NCBI GenBank assembly: GCA_964036665.1
Contig: OZ038532.1
Coordinates: 8,618,001-8,682,000 of the forward strand
Source: Gordius sp. MW1
Taxonomy: Eukaryota; Nematomorpha; Gordioida; Gordea; Gordiidae
Direction: 5' to 3'
DNA: 64,000 nt
Made by a program: the position numbers and the translations under genes. Positions 11,751-24,100 of this stretch are shown here, piece by piece (position 1 is the stretch's first letter; every line of letters begins with the position of its first letter). The notes beneath the pieces were generated by a model that saw nothing but the letters and a program-made list of their open reading frames with translations, had not been told where the DNA came from and did no database searches.

Positions 11751-12194
11751 TTAAATATAGAAAAAAGATGTAATAATGCCATGCCCTTCGAAATTTAGGA
11801 TTTTAATAAAACTTGACATGCTTTTGGGTTCATATTTTATCCCGATAAAAGCATGGCACGGCGAATGAGATTTTAGATGAATATGTTTGAGTTGATCTAA
11901 GGTCAATACTAATCCAATTTTCTGATTAATCCATATATAAATTTTAACGGGATCTCTGTTCAAGCTATCCCTTTGTTTAAAATCATTAAGGACAAATTTA
12001 CTAGCCCATCTTGGTCGTACCCAATTTGGTCTGTTAGAAATACGTCGTGTTTGACTGTGACAAAATAGTCGGATAAAGGCCCTGGAATCAAAATAATGCA
12101 ACTTATTAAATTCGCCAAAAATATAGCCATTGTCTAGTATAGAAACATTTTGTCTCCTCATAACCACAAGCACCAATGAGCGATGCTTTTCCAA
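11751..12194 (-). CDS. Uncharacterised open frame of about 147 codons
   Basis: A frame of over 440 bases without a stop is unusual for this AT-rich sequence. It opens with a TTG, so the real start, or a splice acceptor, is unknown. The predicted chain is basic and mixed in composition (RRISNRPNWVRPRW, SLNRDPVKIYIWINQ), with no signal peptide or recognised domain. A second frame over 11950-12080 also reads openly, which weakens the case. It could be an exon, an old element remnant or chance. Confidence 0.2.
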   Translation of the reverse strand: MEKHRSLVLVVMRRQNVSILDNGYIFGEFNKLHYFDSRAFIRLFCHSQTRRISNRPNWVRPRWASKFVLNDFKQRDSLNRDPVKIYIWINQKIGLVLTLDQLKHIHLKSHSPCHAFIGIKYEPKSMSSFIKILNFEGHGIITSFFYI

Positions 12195-12314
12195 ATTCAG
12201 GAATTAAAGCTTGTGAAATTTAAAATCGCTGGTAAAAAGAATCGAGATTGTTTTATAATGACTATAACCTTATTTTATACACACAATTTATATTTTTTTT
12301 AGAGGAAAGATTTG

Positions 12315-12767
12315 TTTGAAATTATTGCCCGAGCCCGGCCCTGTCCGATTTTATAACTAACTTGCCCGTACAAGCACGTTACTCTTTTAAGATTCCGCGC
12401 TGCCCAGATATAATGATTTTTTTAATTTTTGGCAGTAATTTTGTTGTGTTTTGGAAAAATTATAAACTTAATTCTCGGTTTTTTACATAAGGAACACGAT
12501 TAATAAAAATTATACTATCAAATAAAAAAGTGACAAGTAATACATCAAAACAATAAAGTATACAAAAAATATTATTAGATCTGAAGTGCTAGTTATAGTT
12601 CCCCCCCCCCCGGACCCGCCAAAAAAATCAATTTTTTACAGTTGATCACCCCGGCCCGTAGGCCAAACTTTTATCATCTGTCATCTTTATTATATTACAA
12701 AAAAAATGATTTAAATATTTTTAAGTATTCCCCCCCCCCCTTGAGAAAATCCTGGCTACGCGCTTGC
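12315..12767. mobile_element. Relics: hAT-like GC-rich end and family C end
   Basis: 12325-12410 carries the GCCCGAGCCCGGCCC pattern seen at the hAT-like ends. From about 12600 two poly-C blocks lead to CCTGGCTACGCGCTTG at 12752-12767, a mutated family C terminal repeat. This points to an old, overlapping pile of short elements with no intact borders. Confidence 0.45.
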
Positions 12768-13484
12768 TCCATATTTATCCATCATTTGACTTAGTACGAT
12801 TATCGGATCAATTATGAATTTGTTCTCCACAAATCCGAATTGATTAGCCGATATTTTCACCTCGTTTTTCAGCCTTGTTATTATAATCCTTTCCATTTGT
12901 TCAAGAAGTAGCAAGTTAGCTTGATATTGCCCCACTCCTGCCGATCTCCTTTGGCTTTGAATAAGGGTATAATTGTGCTTGCTCTCCATTAATCTGGTTT
13001 ACGCCTTTATTCCAATATCCTTTTAAAGAAATTCGTCAAGGTAGTAATTCCTTCTTCCCAAAATCCGACCCATGCTTACATAGGAATTCCAGCTGGGCCA
13101 ATTTTCTTTTTACATCTTGTTCATTTGTTTCCTAACTTTCTCCTATCCTCCTGTAAGAGTTTGACCATACTTAAGTTTAACTCAATATCGGGAAGGGAAT
13201 TTCTGTCATTCGCAATATTCATATGTTTCTTTAAATATCCTTTCCATCACTTCCTTCGGCTTAAAAAAAGGTTGGCCCTTCTCGTTTTTGACTAGTTTAA
13301 GGATTCCGACATCGGGATACATTTTCTCCCTTATCTTGGACAATTTAAACATGACCCTGCCACCCCCTATATGGTCCGCTGCTTTTAGCAACTTTGACAG
13401 CAAATATTTCAAAAACTTGACGAATATAAAAAAAAGTAAAAATGTATTCGTTTTCACCGCGAAAAACTTTACCAAAATTAGCAA
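12756..13484 (-). pseudogene. RTE-type LINE reverse transcriptase remnant
   Basis: Read on the minus strand, 13484-13206 ends in a segment typical of the region before RTE reverse transcriptases (KMYPDVGILKLVKNEKGQPF, then KEVMERIFKETYEY). 12989-12756 carries ITRLKNEVKISANQFGFV followed by DPIIVLSQMMDKYG, the motif block where these enzymes read SxNQFGFxxGRST. Stops and frameshifts separate the pieces and the catalytic box is not present, so this is a short decayed fragment. Identification rests on motif resemblance only. Confidence 0.6.
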
Positions 13485-14603
13485 ACAATTTGCTTGTCAA
13501 TTTTTCTTATTGAATCGTGTAATTAAATTTTAAAATGAACTTTATCAAATATAAGCAAAGGAATAATAAAGTGAGATAATTAATTCGGATTAATGATTTT
13601 GTACCCAATGTGTTACATTACATATTATAAGGTAATAATTACATAGTGTTATATTAGCATATATATTAAAATTTTTAACTATGCCTTTTTACACTTAAAC
13701 TTTTGCATTTTTATAAGCATGTTTCTAAATAATGTTATTAATTTTAAGGTTATACAAGTAATTTAAGGCAATTTTTATTATCACTTTAGTTTTATTTGAA
13801 GCATAAAAGTCAAAAGTTCAAAATTAATTTACATAGCAATCATTATAAACGCTCTTTTTCAAAACCCATGTTCAACTAGTTAATAAAACTAAATTCGAAT
13901 TGCTCAATCTTTTGATAAATCAAACCAATTCTCAAAAACAATGAAATTGCATTCCCATTTAAAGCAATTTTAACTGTTTATTATTTATCAAATAACTTAA
14001 ATCTTCACGATAAATATTTCAAATTTTATATTTTTAACTAATACCTTCTTAAGGACGAGAGTATAATATAACATAACGTCTTTTTATGCGCGAAAGTATT
14101 TATAAAGAAATGTTGCCCTCCAGTCATGTATTCCAAGAAGGTGTCATTATGTTTAGTGGTTCTCGGTGACTATTTTAACAGCCTTTTCGTACATTTCTAT
14201 ATTATTTACCATCGACTTGTCTTCTCTTAATACTGATCATCCTGAGCTATAATGATCCAATCACAAGGTAAACGTTTATCAATAATTACTTTTGAAGCTA
14301 AATTGGCATATAAACAACTTATATATTTTTAATTGATTTACTAAATTTAATATAAATTTCTATTCTCAATTATTTTTTATCACACCGTAAGCTTTAAATG
14401 CCAATTTAATTTAATTTATTACCCAACCAATAAGTTGATATTAAGTTTGTTGAGAAACTTCTTCATTCCATTTTTTGCTTTCAAATAAACGCATCGGTTT
14501 TATAAAAGTGATTCATTTAAAATATAAGCCTTCTTAAGTCTATATTTTATTATAAAAGTACGAATAAACTTAATTAATTTTTAAACTTGAACATAATTTA
14601 GCG
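13485..14603. other. AT-rich region upstream of the Ig gene
   Basis: No coding frame or recurrent repeat was recognised. The proximal promoter of the gene starting at 14604 should lie here, but no TATA or initiator element stands out from the AT-rich background. Confidence 0.4.
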
Positions 14604-16463
14604 ATGGCTATGGTATTTCTAATGTTGATACCCCCTATCGTCGGACAACTTATCATAGAGGCTGACCCAAAAATTATGGATTTAGCAACTACTATGCGAA
14701 TGGAAGACGTAATGAATTTGCCGAAATCGGAAATTCTAAAGGATCAAACTAAGAGCACAAATTTAACGCAACACAATACAAATATACCATTTACGCGTTA
14801 TCAAAATATACCGATAGGTGATTCGGTGATTATGTCTTGCGAAGCATTTAACCGTTATAAATACATAAAATACAAAAAAGGCAATGAAACTATTGGGATG
14901 AATAGTACATCTACAAATAAAGATGTTATCAGACCTACGGACGATGATTTAGAAGTCAAATGGATCCTACCGTCAGATCACGAAGCAGAACTTTTAACGG
15001 TAAATTTTGCCTGGTTCGAAATTTATATTAAATCATATTTAAAAAACTCTTAGTTTTCAATCTAAATTAAAACTAGATAGGAGTTTCATACATAAGTAAA
15101 AAAAGGAATCAACAATAATAAACACCAGCTATATCTTTAAACATCATCGCTTTAGTTAAAGAGTATTATCATGGGCGTAGCCAGGTTTTGAATTAGAGGG
15201 GGGGGCAGATTAAAAAAAATTTTCCTGAGAGCAAAAAAAAGTCTCGACTATCCAAAAATTTTCCTAAGAGCAAAAAAAAAGGTCTCGACTTGCCAAAAAT
15301 TTTCCTGCGAGCCAAAAAAAAGCAACTCCCCTAATTAGGCGGTGGGGGCAGCCGGACCCCCTGGATAATTAGGGGGGGGGGCAGGGGGTCCGGCTGCCTC
15401 GCTAATTAGGGGGGGGGGTAAAACATATTTTTAATTTCTAAGGGTTTTTGTATTGAAATTTTTTTTAATTAGGGGGGCAGCCGCCCCCCCCCTGCCTACG
15501 CACATGAGTATTATTATAAACATTCACTATCAGATATCTACAGCTACATATATGAGCTCCGATATAAAAGCCAATTATACCCTTATTTCTCACACAATTT
15601 TTATAATTATTATTTATTGATACACTAATTCAAAGAAGGTATATTAGCTTTGACATAAATATGTAAATGTGGATCAATAATAGTATAACCCTTGTTCCAT
15701 TTTGCAAACACTGGGGATTGCAATTTGAATTAAAGTGACCGTTTGTTATTTCGAAAAAATGTACATTCTACTAAATCAATTACATATTCAGGTCACTTGG
15801 AATTGTGGCGATGCCGACGACGCTAATACCCAAGAAGATGTAACATTCTCCCAAAAACTCTTATCCTCCGGTCTAACCCGTTTTTGCGTCGACAGAGGCA
15901 TTTCCAAAGACGACCGTTTCAATGATACCATTTATTACGGTTTACGAATTTTGCGAGTGAGAGAAGATGACTCCGGCATTTATTTATGCGCCGCGCGGAG
16001 AAAGAAAATTGGATCGCAAGAATGGTTGTACGGAAAGGCGGCTCTGAATTTATCGCCCTTCAGAGGCAACGTCCGTGCCAAACTCGAAGCGAAGGCCATA
16101 ACTGCAGGTTGGTTAGCCGGTTCGATCGGTGTGTTGGCGCTAATTTTATTGGGACTACAAAAGTATAAATACAAGGGCGGACCCGGTCATAGCGAGAAAA
16201 AGTGTCAACAGGGTGGTCGGCTGGGCCATAATGGAGCCTCCGTTGCACATCATCACCTAAGTGGTGGTGCAGGGGCATCTTATCAATATTTTCAATACGG
16301 GAACACGGGAGGCGGAGAAAGTGGGGTAAGTATAGTTAAGCAACCCATGCCTGTCGGTACTAACGCTGGTGGACCATCTTTTACTAATTTGGGCTACGAA
16401 ATGGCCGAACGTGACTCTGAACTTGAGCGTGGGCGCGTAGATGAGGGTGAAGCCAAAATGTGA
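14604..16463 (+). CDS. Single-Ig type I membrane protein, two exons, 355 residues
   Basis: Coding exons are 14604-14999 (132 codons) and 15792-16463 (223 codons plus TGA). They are joined in phase 0 across a GTAAAT...TTCAG intron. The product opens with a hydrophobic signal peptide (MAMVFLMLIPPIVG). One Ig-like domain follows: the B-strand cysteine at 79 (GDSVIMSC), the core tryptophan at 120 (VKWILP), and the F-strand motif DDSGIYLC with cysteine 198. Cysteines 137 and 164 may form an extra bridge. N-glycosylation sequons occur at 53, 94, 100 and 218. A transmembrane helix lies at about 235-256 (GWLAGSIGVLALILLGL) with a basic stop-transfer. The tail of about 100 residues is rich in Gly and His and contains YQYFQY and LGYEM tyrosines. 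A role as a cell-surface recognition or adhesion receptor is inferred; no specific family was recognised. The intron carries a family C element. Confidence 0.82.
15170..15506. mobile_element. Family C inverted-repeat element (long form) in the Ig gene intron
   Basis: Termini are CATGGGCGTAGCCAGG at the left and CCTACGCACATG at the right, flanked by a perfect 8-bp duplication AGTATTAT (15162-15169 and 15507-15514). The interior is runs of G or C with A/T spacers and no coding capacity. The 8-bp duplication and short inverted ends fit a hAT-like MITE. Confidence 0.85.
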
Positions 16464-18153
16464 ATGCTTTAAATCCCCTCGCCCTAAAAAACTGGATATA
16501 TATACAAGTTTTCCTATGTAATCATTTTGGTCTAAACCTACAAAAAAATCATAATTACTATCACAGCCCTACCTTTTCATACATTACTGCACATTTTGTC
16601 TCCCTAACAATCAAAACGACTCGACCATGTAAATTCAATAACTAGCTTAGCCCTTATTCACAATTTTTAGCATGGTCAAATATTGGTTTTATTGTTATAA
16701 TTATATGTTTAAAAACTTAACTATTCCCAACGTTATATACTGCTACTTTTCTATAAAATATTTGTCAAGCTTTTAAATCTCACCTATTTTGTTAAAACGA
16801 TTTTTATAGCTAAAATAAAAATTGATTTTTAGTTAGTCAAGGGGAATGTTGATATTATCAATTAGGTAAATTTTTTAATATACTTGATTTTTATCTTTTG
16901 AACACTAATTGAAAATTTAATTATATACAAAGTGAAAGACAATTTATAGGTATATTTAAAAAAGGTATAAAAAATGAAATGCATTTAAAAATATTATGAA
17001 CTAAATTGCAAAATAAATTTAACATTGTGGTTTAATTACCAAATATTAGAACAATCCAAAATGTTTAAATATATTTTTAGTAAATTATAGAATTTATTTG
17101 CCCCTCAGCTTATTAACAACCAGTTCAACGACAAGCACTAAAAATAAAATGCACCTGTAGGTAGGCACTTAAAATTTTGAACCTTAAAAACTGAAAAATC
17201 CCATAAATTAATTTAACATTTATAAATAATCATACCAAAAATAGTTATGCTAAGGTGTGGGATCCCCCCCCCCCTTCGCACCTTTTATACAATTATATTC
17301 ATGGCAAGCAGCACCCATTCTTTCAAAACATCTTCCATAAAATTAAAGACAAAAAATTATAAAATGCTACTTAAAAATAATCTAAGATAAAATTATATTC
17401 ATTATTCTAAATTACTTGTTGCAAAAAAATTTGGTATACATATATATTGTAGTTCGAAATAAATATTTTAGCTTAATATAAATATACTTAACAGAATATT
17501 TGCTCAATAAACAAATGAGGTAAATTGATATTGTAAAATATCTTATTTGCGTCAAATAAAAATTAGCCTTTCAAATTAATTTAAAATATCAACATCTTAA
17601 ACATAATAGATGTTATTCAAAACTTTGTCCTATAAATTTGTACGTACCTGACACTTTTAATTTATATACTACAAAGTTCTAAAAATGTCTTAGCAACCTC
17701 CACTTGGCACCTATTTCCCAATATAGTATTCTTATTTCAAAAGTGGGCATTTTGTTAAAATAATGAGCAACACTAAAGCTTTGCAATTTTGCATATTGGT
17801 AGAAACGTTATACGTTTATGAAACTTTATTCAAGTATCCTTTATACAATTAACTGATTCTGTTTTGGTTAAGACAAATTATTTGCAAGGCCATAAATTTA
17901 CAAGCGAAGTCTTATATTCAAGTAACCTGGCTATATAAAAAAGATTCTGTTTTTTGAAACTTTTAAAATTATAGAAGAAGCCACAGGTCATAGGTTTGTT
18001 TGCGATTATATTTTCAAAAATTTTCGAATGCCAAAGAAGACGCTTATAACATATGAGCCAAGTAAAAACTTCAAAATAAAAACAAGTTTTAAAATTCTTC
18101 TGAGCGAGAAAATAAAATGTAGCGAATAAAACGTTTAATGAGATAGGTGGATA
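16464..18153. other. Intergenic region between two convergent genes
   Basis: It separates the 3' ends of the Ig gene (+) and the HELLS gene (-). An AATAAA at 16814-16819 could serve the Ig gene. No coding region or recurrent repeat was seen; a short poly-C run sits near 17264. Confidence 0.5.
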
Positions 18154-21100
18154 TTATAATATGGCGTTTAGATTTGGCTGAGTTTCTAAAATTTCGAATT
18201 TATTAAATTTCGTAATATCCTTGATAATTTTAGATTTTTTGCCATTCGCCTTGGTCGCCTTTGCTTTGGGATGGTTGTGGTAATAATCTTGAAACAGCTC
18301 GCCCCAATTAACTAGTGCATCGAGTTCTTCTTTACTCAACTTCTACAAAATTAATTTTTAGCTATATTAAAATAACTCCTTACAATATCTTCCAGAGATA
18401 TCGGTCCCTTTGAATCTTTGGAAGGATTATTGTAAACTGAGTCATACTCTTTCGACGTTAACATCTCTATAATATCTTCCTTGCTTAACGGCACATTATC
18501 TTTAAAGTAAGTCAAATTGCGCCGACTATCTTTGAATTTTTCTATAAATAAAAAAAATAAAAAAACGCATACCGAATAATCTAAATCGTAATTATTGGTT
18601 TATAAGAAAAATATCTTGAAAGTTTTAGTAGCATAAGAGTGTTTTTGACTCCATTACCAATTCTGTTAAAAACAGCTATTATATGTTTCTCGAAAAGAAG
18701 CTTCTTGTTTATGTAAAACCTTTTAAAATTTTCGAGCTTGAATTGAAATATATAAACAGATTTTTACTTATCTATACATCAATAAGAATTTTAGCTATAA
18801 ATCTTGATACACTATTAACCATTTAAGATTTCAAAAAAGTGAAATGGATATAATAATAAATTTAATCGAACGATGCTAAGTTAATTTATGACGTGGACTA
18901 AGAAAGACAACATCACCATAAAAAGCGCGACTAGCCCGTGTAATGCAGTAAAAGTCAAATTCTCTAGATTAAGAAAATAGATTTGAAAAAGCTGGAATAG
19001 CATAGATTTAATGGCAACTATAATAGCAAATTGATAAGGTATAATAATAATTAAAAATAATAAAATTAAAGAACCTTTGGGAATAATCATTTTCTCAAGT
19101 TTCCTTTTGGTATAGGCCCGGTTTACCATGTATTGGTCGATGGTGCCTTCCGTTACAAACCTGTAAACGACTACGGGATTGGTTTGTCCTATCCTATGGC
19201 ACCTATCTTGAGCTTGTAGATCACTTTGGGGATTCTGTAATGAGATATACAAAAAGAGATGCAACCAATACAAAAATAAAGCTTATTGCCTAAAATAATT
19301 AAAAGTAAAAACTTTAATTTTAAATGGGTATGATTATCCTTTAATTTTAACAAAAACGGGCTTTTGTGACCTTACTAACCTAATTAAAAACCAAAATTCG
19401 AAGATGAGAGGACTATAAATAAAAAAGAAATCACGATTTTAACACTACAAACAAATTTTAAAATTTTCCTCGTAGATTCGTTGTTACTTTTTGAATACAG
19501 AAACATGCCGCTTACATTAGTTACGGGTCATGTAGTGGATCTTGGCAGCAATTATGGGATAATAACAAAAAATCTACAAAAAGCTAAGGTCAATTGTATG
19601 AAATGATTTCAACAAATAAATTTTAAATAAAGCAAGTAACGTATTTTTGTACCTATTTAACTAGTATTCAATTGAAACTTATAAATGGTGCAAAACCTGC
19701 ATATTTTTTAACACAATTTACCTATATGCAATGAGTATCATAAAGTTGTTACTACGAAATTAAAGCGCACCTTATTATCGGGCCCATTAAAGACGCGTTA
19801 TAACTTAAATAATGTCCTAATAATATTTGTAAATTTTGATAACATTTGCGAGATCTAATTTGGTAAATTAAACATTAATTTGGCAAATATACCCAGTCAC
19901 TATCGATAATTATAACGCAATCGGCGGCGCTGAGATTGATTCCCAAGCCCCCGGCCCGGGTACTGATCAGGTAGATGCTAATGTCTGATTGAGTATTTTG
20001 AAATTGAGCCACATCCTCGCGCCTATCACCCAAAGGAGTGGAACCGTCTAAACGGAGATACGCGAAATCTTTGTAGGTGCAATAATCTTCAATTACATCG
20101 AGCACGGATGTCATTTGGGAAAATAACAGGATCTGAAGTAAAAAAAGTATGATATATAAGCATAACAAAGTAGTTACTGACATGGAGCATTTAGAAAATA
20201 TACACCAGAAATAGGAGTCAAAATTAAACTTTAAAGGTATTAGAATCAAATAAATCTTTTATCGAGCAAAATTAGGGAAAAGTAATATTTTAAGCTACAA
20301 CTACAAAAAACAGAAATTTTCAATTTTAATCATTCTTTAACGGTTCGTGGAAATTAATTTTTTAAAAGGTCAAATACATTCACAAATTATATACGATGGC
20401 AGTTTTATGTCTAGAATAATAATCTACAGAATTTAATCATCACACATTCAAATAAATTAATAACATGATGATGCGCACCAGCAATTCTAGTTAAAAAATA
20501 CAAAGATCATTTAAAGATAATTACCGATAATCTTTAGCGTTGGTATTTCAGTCAAATAAATCTTACAATTTTTTTCGTACTTAAAAATAAATTTCTTGGG
20601 AAGACCTCTAATTAAAATTACTTTGTGACCATCGGCTATGAGCCTCGAAACTAATTGATCCAAAATCAATAATTTTCCCGAACAATTTATCATGGTTTGG
20701 TCGATAGGGTAAGAATGGTCCAGGTCAAGGAGGTAAGGGTGACTACAACATTTTCTCAACAGCATAAATTGATTATCTCTCGTAACTTGGGGGATTCGGG
20801 CCCCGTTATTATTGCCAACTGATGTCAAGCCGTTATTTTCGACAGTTTCACCTAAATATCTTAAAGGCAGGAATAATAAATTAGTTTGCCACGTAATTTC
20901 CAATGATATTGCACGGTAGTTTGCATTTCGCATTCCTTCCTTTCTTATAATATATATTATAGTGTGCAGAAAGCCTTTTTTAAATTACGTGAAAAATGTA
21001 TATTTCAAATTCCGTCAACAAAACTTTTTAGATGGTATAGTTATCTAAAGTTAAAAACATAATTTAATTAAATACAAAAAAGAGGTATGGGTATCAAATA

Positions 21101-24100
21101 TTTAATTATTTTTTTCCAAAAGGCGTGACCTCCCCCACAAATTGCACATAGCGTTTAAGATGGGTAAAATTTACTTTCTATAATTTTCCACCATTTTCTC
21201 GTAGCCTTCCTCATTCCCACTCTTTTCGATATTAGCAATCATAGCAAAGTCAACCTTTTGCGCCGCCTTCCTTTTCCTGCCCTTTTCATCATCCTTTGTC
21301 GTAACACAATTTGAAACTGTTTCACGTCCATTAAGCTCCTTATTCTCGATCTAACATGTAAATGGGAAGTGTTTTATATGACAATGGTTATGAAAAATTT
21401 GTTATTCACTTCTTATAATTATGTTTAAAAACAAAGTTTCATTAAATTAAGGAACATCAACAACAATTATTATCGACCTGGCCAGGCTAAGTATGTATGA
21501 TCGGCGATGCAGTTCTTAAAAATAATATCTGTTATTGTTAAAATGGCTCTAAAAGTGCACCTAATCAATCAACACAATTTATAAAACATCAATCGAACTT
21601 AAAAATAAAATATTCCATTATTACTGGGTTAAGGGATGAGGACTGCCTCATATCCCTAACAACGGAGTCTAGATTTTTGGCGAGTATGGCTTTGTAACAA
21701 GTTGATTGGAAGCAAGGAGACAGCGGTGTGTATACAACGAGCTCTTTCTTGGGCGGTATATTTAGTTCGACCGCGGATTTAAGCCTCCTTAACAAAAAGG
21801 GAGCCAATATCTAAATTATAAAACATGATGAATGATGGTGATCTTTTCGATACTCCTGCATGGGCGAAGCCAAGGGGGGGGGCAGGGAGGGGCGGCTTCC
21901 CCCTCTAAATCCGAAATTTTGTTAACATTTAATAAAATAATGGCTAAAATTTTGAAAAATGATCATTTTGCCCCTCTATAAATCATTATTAACCCCTCTA
22001 ATTCTAATGCTGCTACGCCCAGCTACTCGTGTAAATAACTGCATTTTGTTTATCTATATAAATTAAGCATACAAAACAGACACTTAGATGTTATATTGAT
22101 TCTGTTAAATAGATCAAACAACCAATGTAGGATGGACGACCACATGCCAGATATAGAGGCAACGACAGAAGAACACTTCTAAATATATAAAATAAATTGC
22201 ATTTTTAGACGATTGTGGTTTAAAATTATTGAACTCCTAACCAAATTGTGCCCAATGTTAAGCCTTGAACGAACAAAAATTCGAAACAAATCTGACGGTT
22301 AAAGTTGGTATAATGCACGGATAATAAAGAGTTTGCTAAAATATGGCCTTGAGAAGCGATCAATGCCAGTTTGGTATTTTAATTCTGCACCTAGCTGTGT
22401 AGATATTCAATTTCATTCAGTTCAATGGGAACAAAAATTTACTGAGATCCTTTGTAAAAAACTGCTAAATTGATATGTAAATAGAATGAGCCAAAATTTT
22501 ACAAAAAGATATGGTCTGAACAAAGGTTAAAAAGCAACCTTTACAAAAGTTTAACACAAAAAGAATATTCCCCCTAAGGAAATATCATCACTCATACAAA
22601 ATATTATCTTCTAAAATAATATTCATAGCCTTAGAAATTTCACCGAGAGTTTGAACGGCCTGAGAGAAAGGCGTCTCAAATAATCGAATGAAAAATAGAT
22701 CGAAATTATGTGCATTACATGAAATTATTCAAAACCTATAAATTAATCGCGATCCAAAATCGCTTAATTAAATATTGGTAAAGTACATAGATTGAGCAAG
22801 CAAGGTTTAGGTAATGAAATAGTAGGCATAAAAAATATATAAAACCGATAAAGGCGCTTGGAATAACGACTGTAATGGATCGGATTAACTTGACAAATAA
22901 GGGGTGTAAACAACTCTTATTAGAAGCTAAGTTTATTCCTTATGTTTTAGACTCATCCTATTCAAATAAATTTCAAAACTAATTTTAAAAACTTATTAAA
23001 AATCAATGTTAATATACTTGATGCAGCATGTTAACAACTTTTTCTTCTCGTTCTTTTATCAAATCATCTTGATTTACATCGGAGTTATTGAGGGTCGTGC
23101 AAAGTTCTGATACATCGAACCATGATACAAACCTGTAAAAGTATTATATATAAATCGTTGCTAAGATAAACACCTAAATTAGATAAATGTTTATATTAAT
23201 TTTGGTAACTTAACATAAACCTTAATAAGTTTTCGCGGTATTAATTTATTGATTTAAATTCAAACTTGTGGTTTAACAAAAAAAATCGGTAGATATATAC
23301 ATAGACTAGATAGACTGCTCATGCCATATGTTCCACGGTAAATTGTGTGTCAAAATTTCCTTTATTTTGAAGACAACAACTGGTGTATTTCAACCATGCC
23401 ATTTTGCGCTATAACATTCAATTTATTTTCCTCACTTGTATTCTAAATTTGAACGAACGTCAATAAATTAATATTATACAAAATTTATTAAACAAACTTT
23501 CATCACAATTTTTACATCTTTATGTAATGTGTTAATGATATTTATTTTAGAATGCTGTTTTTAATATCTACCCAAATTTTTTTATTTACCTTTTAAAGAT
23601 TATTAAATTCACAAAATACTAATATCTATATAATCACCACTTTACCATGTTAACCTTAAAATGGTGGGAAAAAGGGTACACATTTTGTGCGTTGATGAGC
23701 AGTCTATCTAGTCTATGGTTATATATAAAGAAAACACATAAATATTACACAGTTAGATCATCGAATATCTCGGGCACTAAAAAGTTGAGCAAGGCCCACA
23801 ATTCGGATAAATTATTTTGCAAAGGGGTGCCCGTAAGTAGTAGACGGTTGGCCGACTTAAAACTCTTCAGTACGCTAAAATTTGTCGATGAACATTCATA
23901 AATTTTGTGATAAATGTTGCCTGCGATAAAACTAACATTGCAAAAATAACATTTATCATAATACAATTTAATGCTACATTATTATAAGCAAATCCATAAT
24001 TTTTTGAGATCAATAACTAAAAGAACCATTAAAAAGAGGGTAGAGATTAATAAACACGAAACTAACCTTACAAATACAAACAAAAATTTCAAGCCTGACC

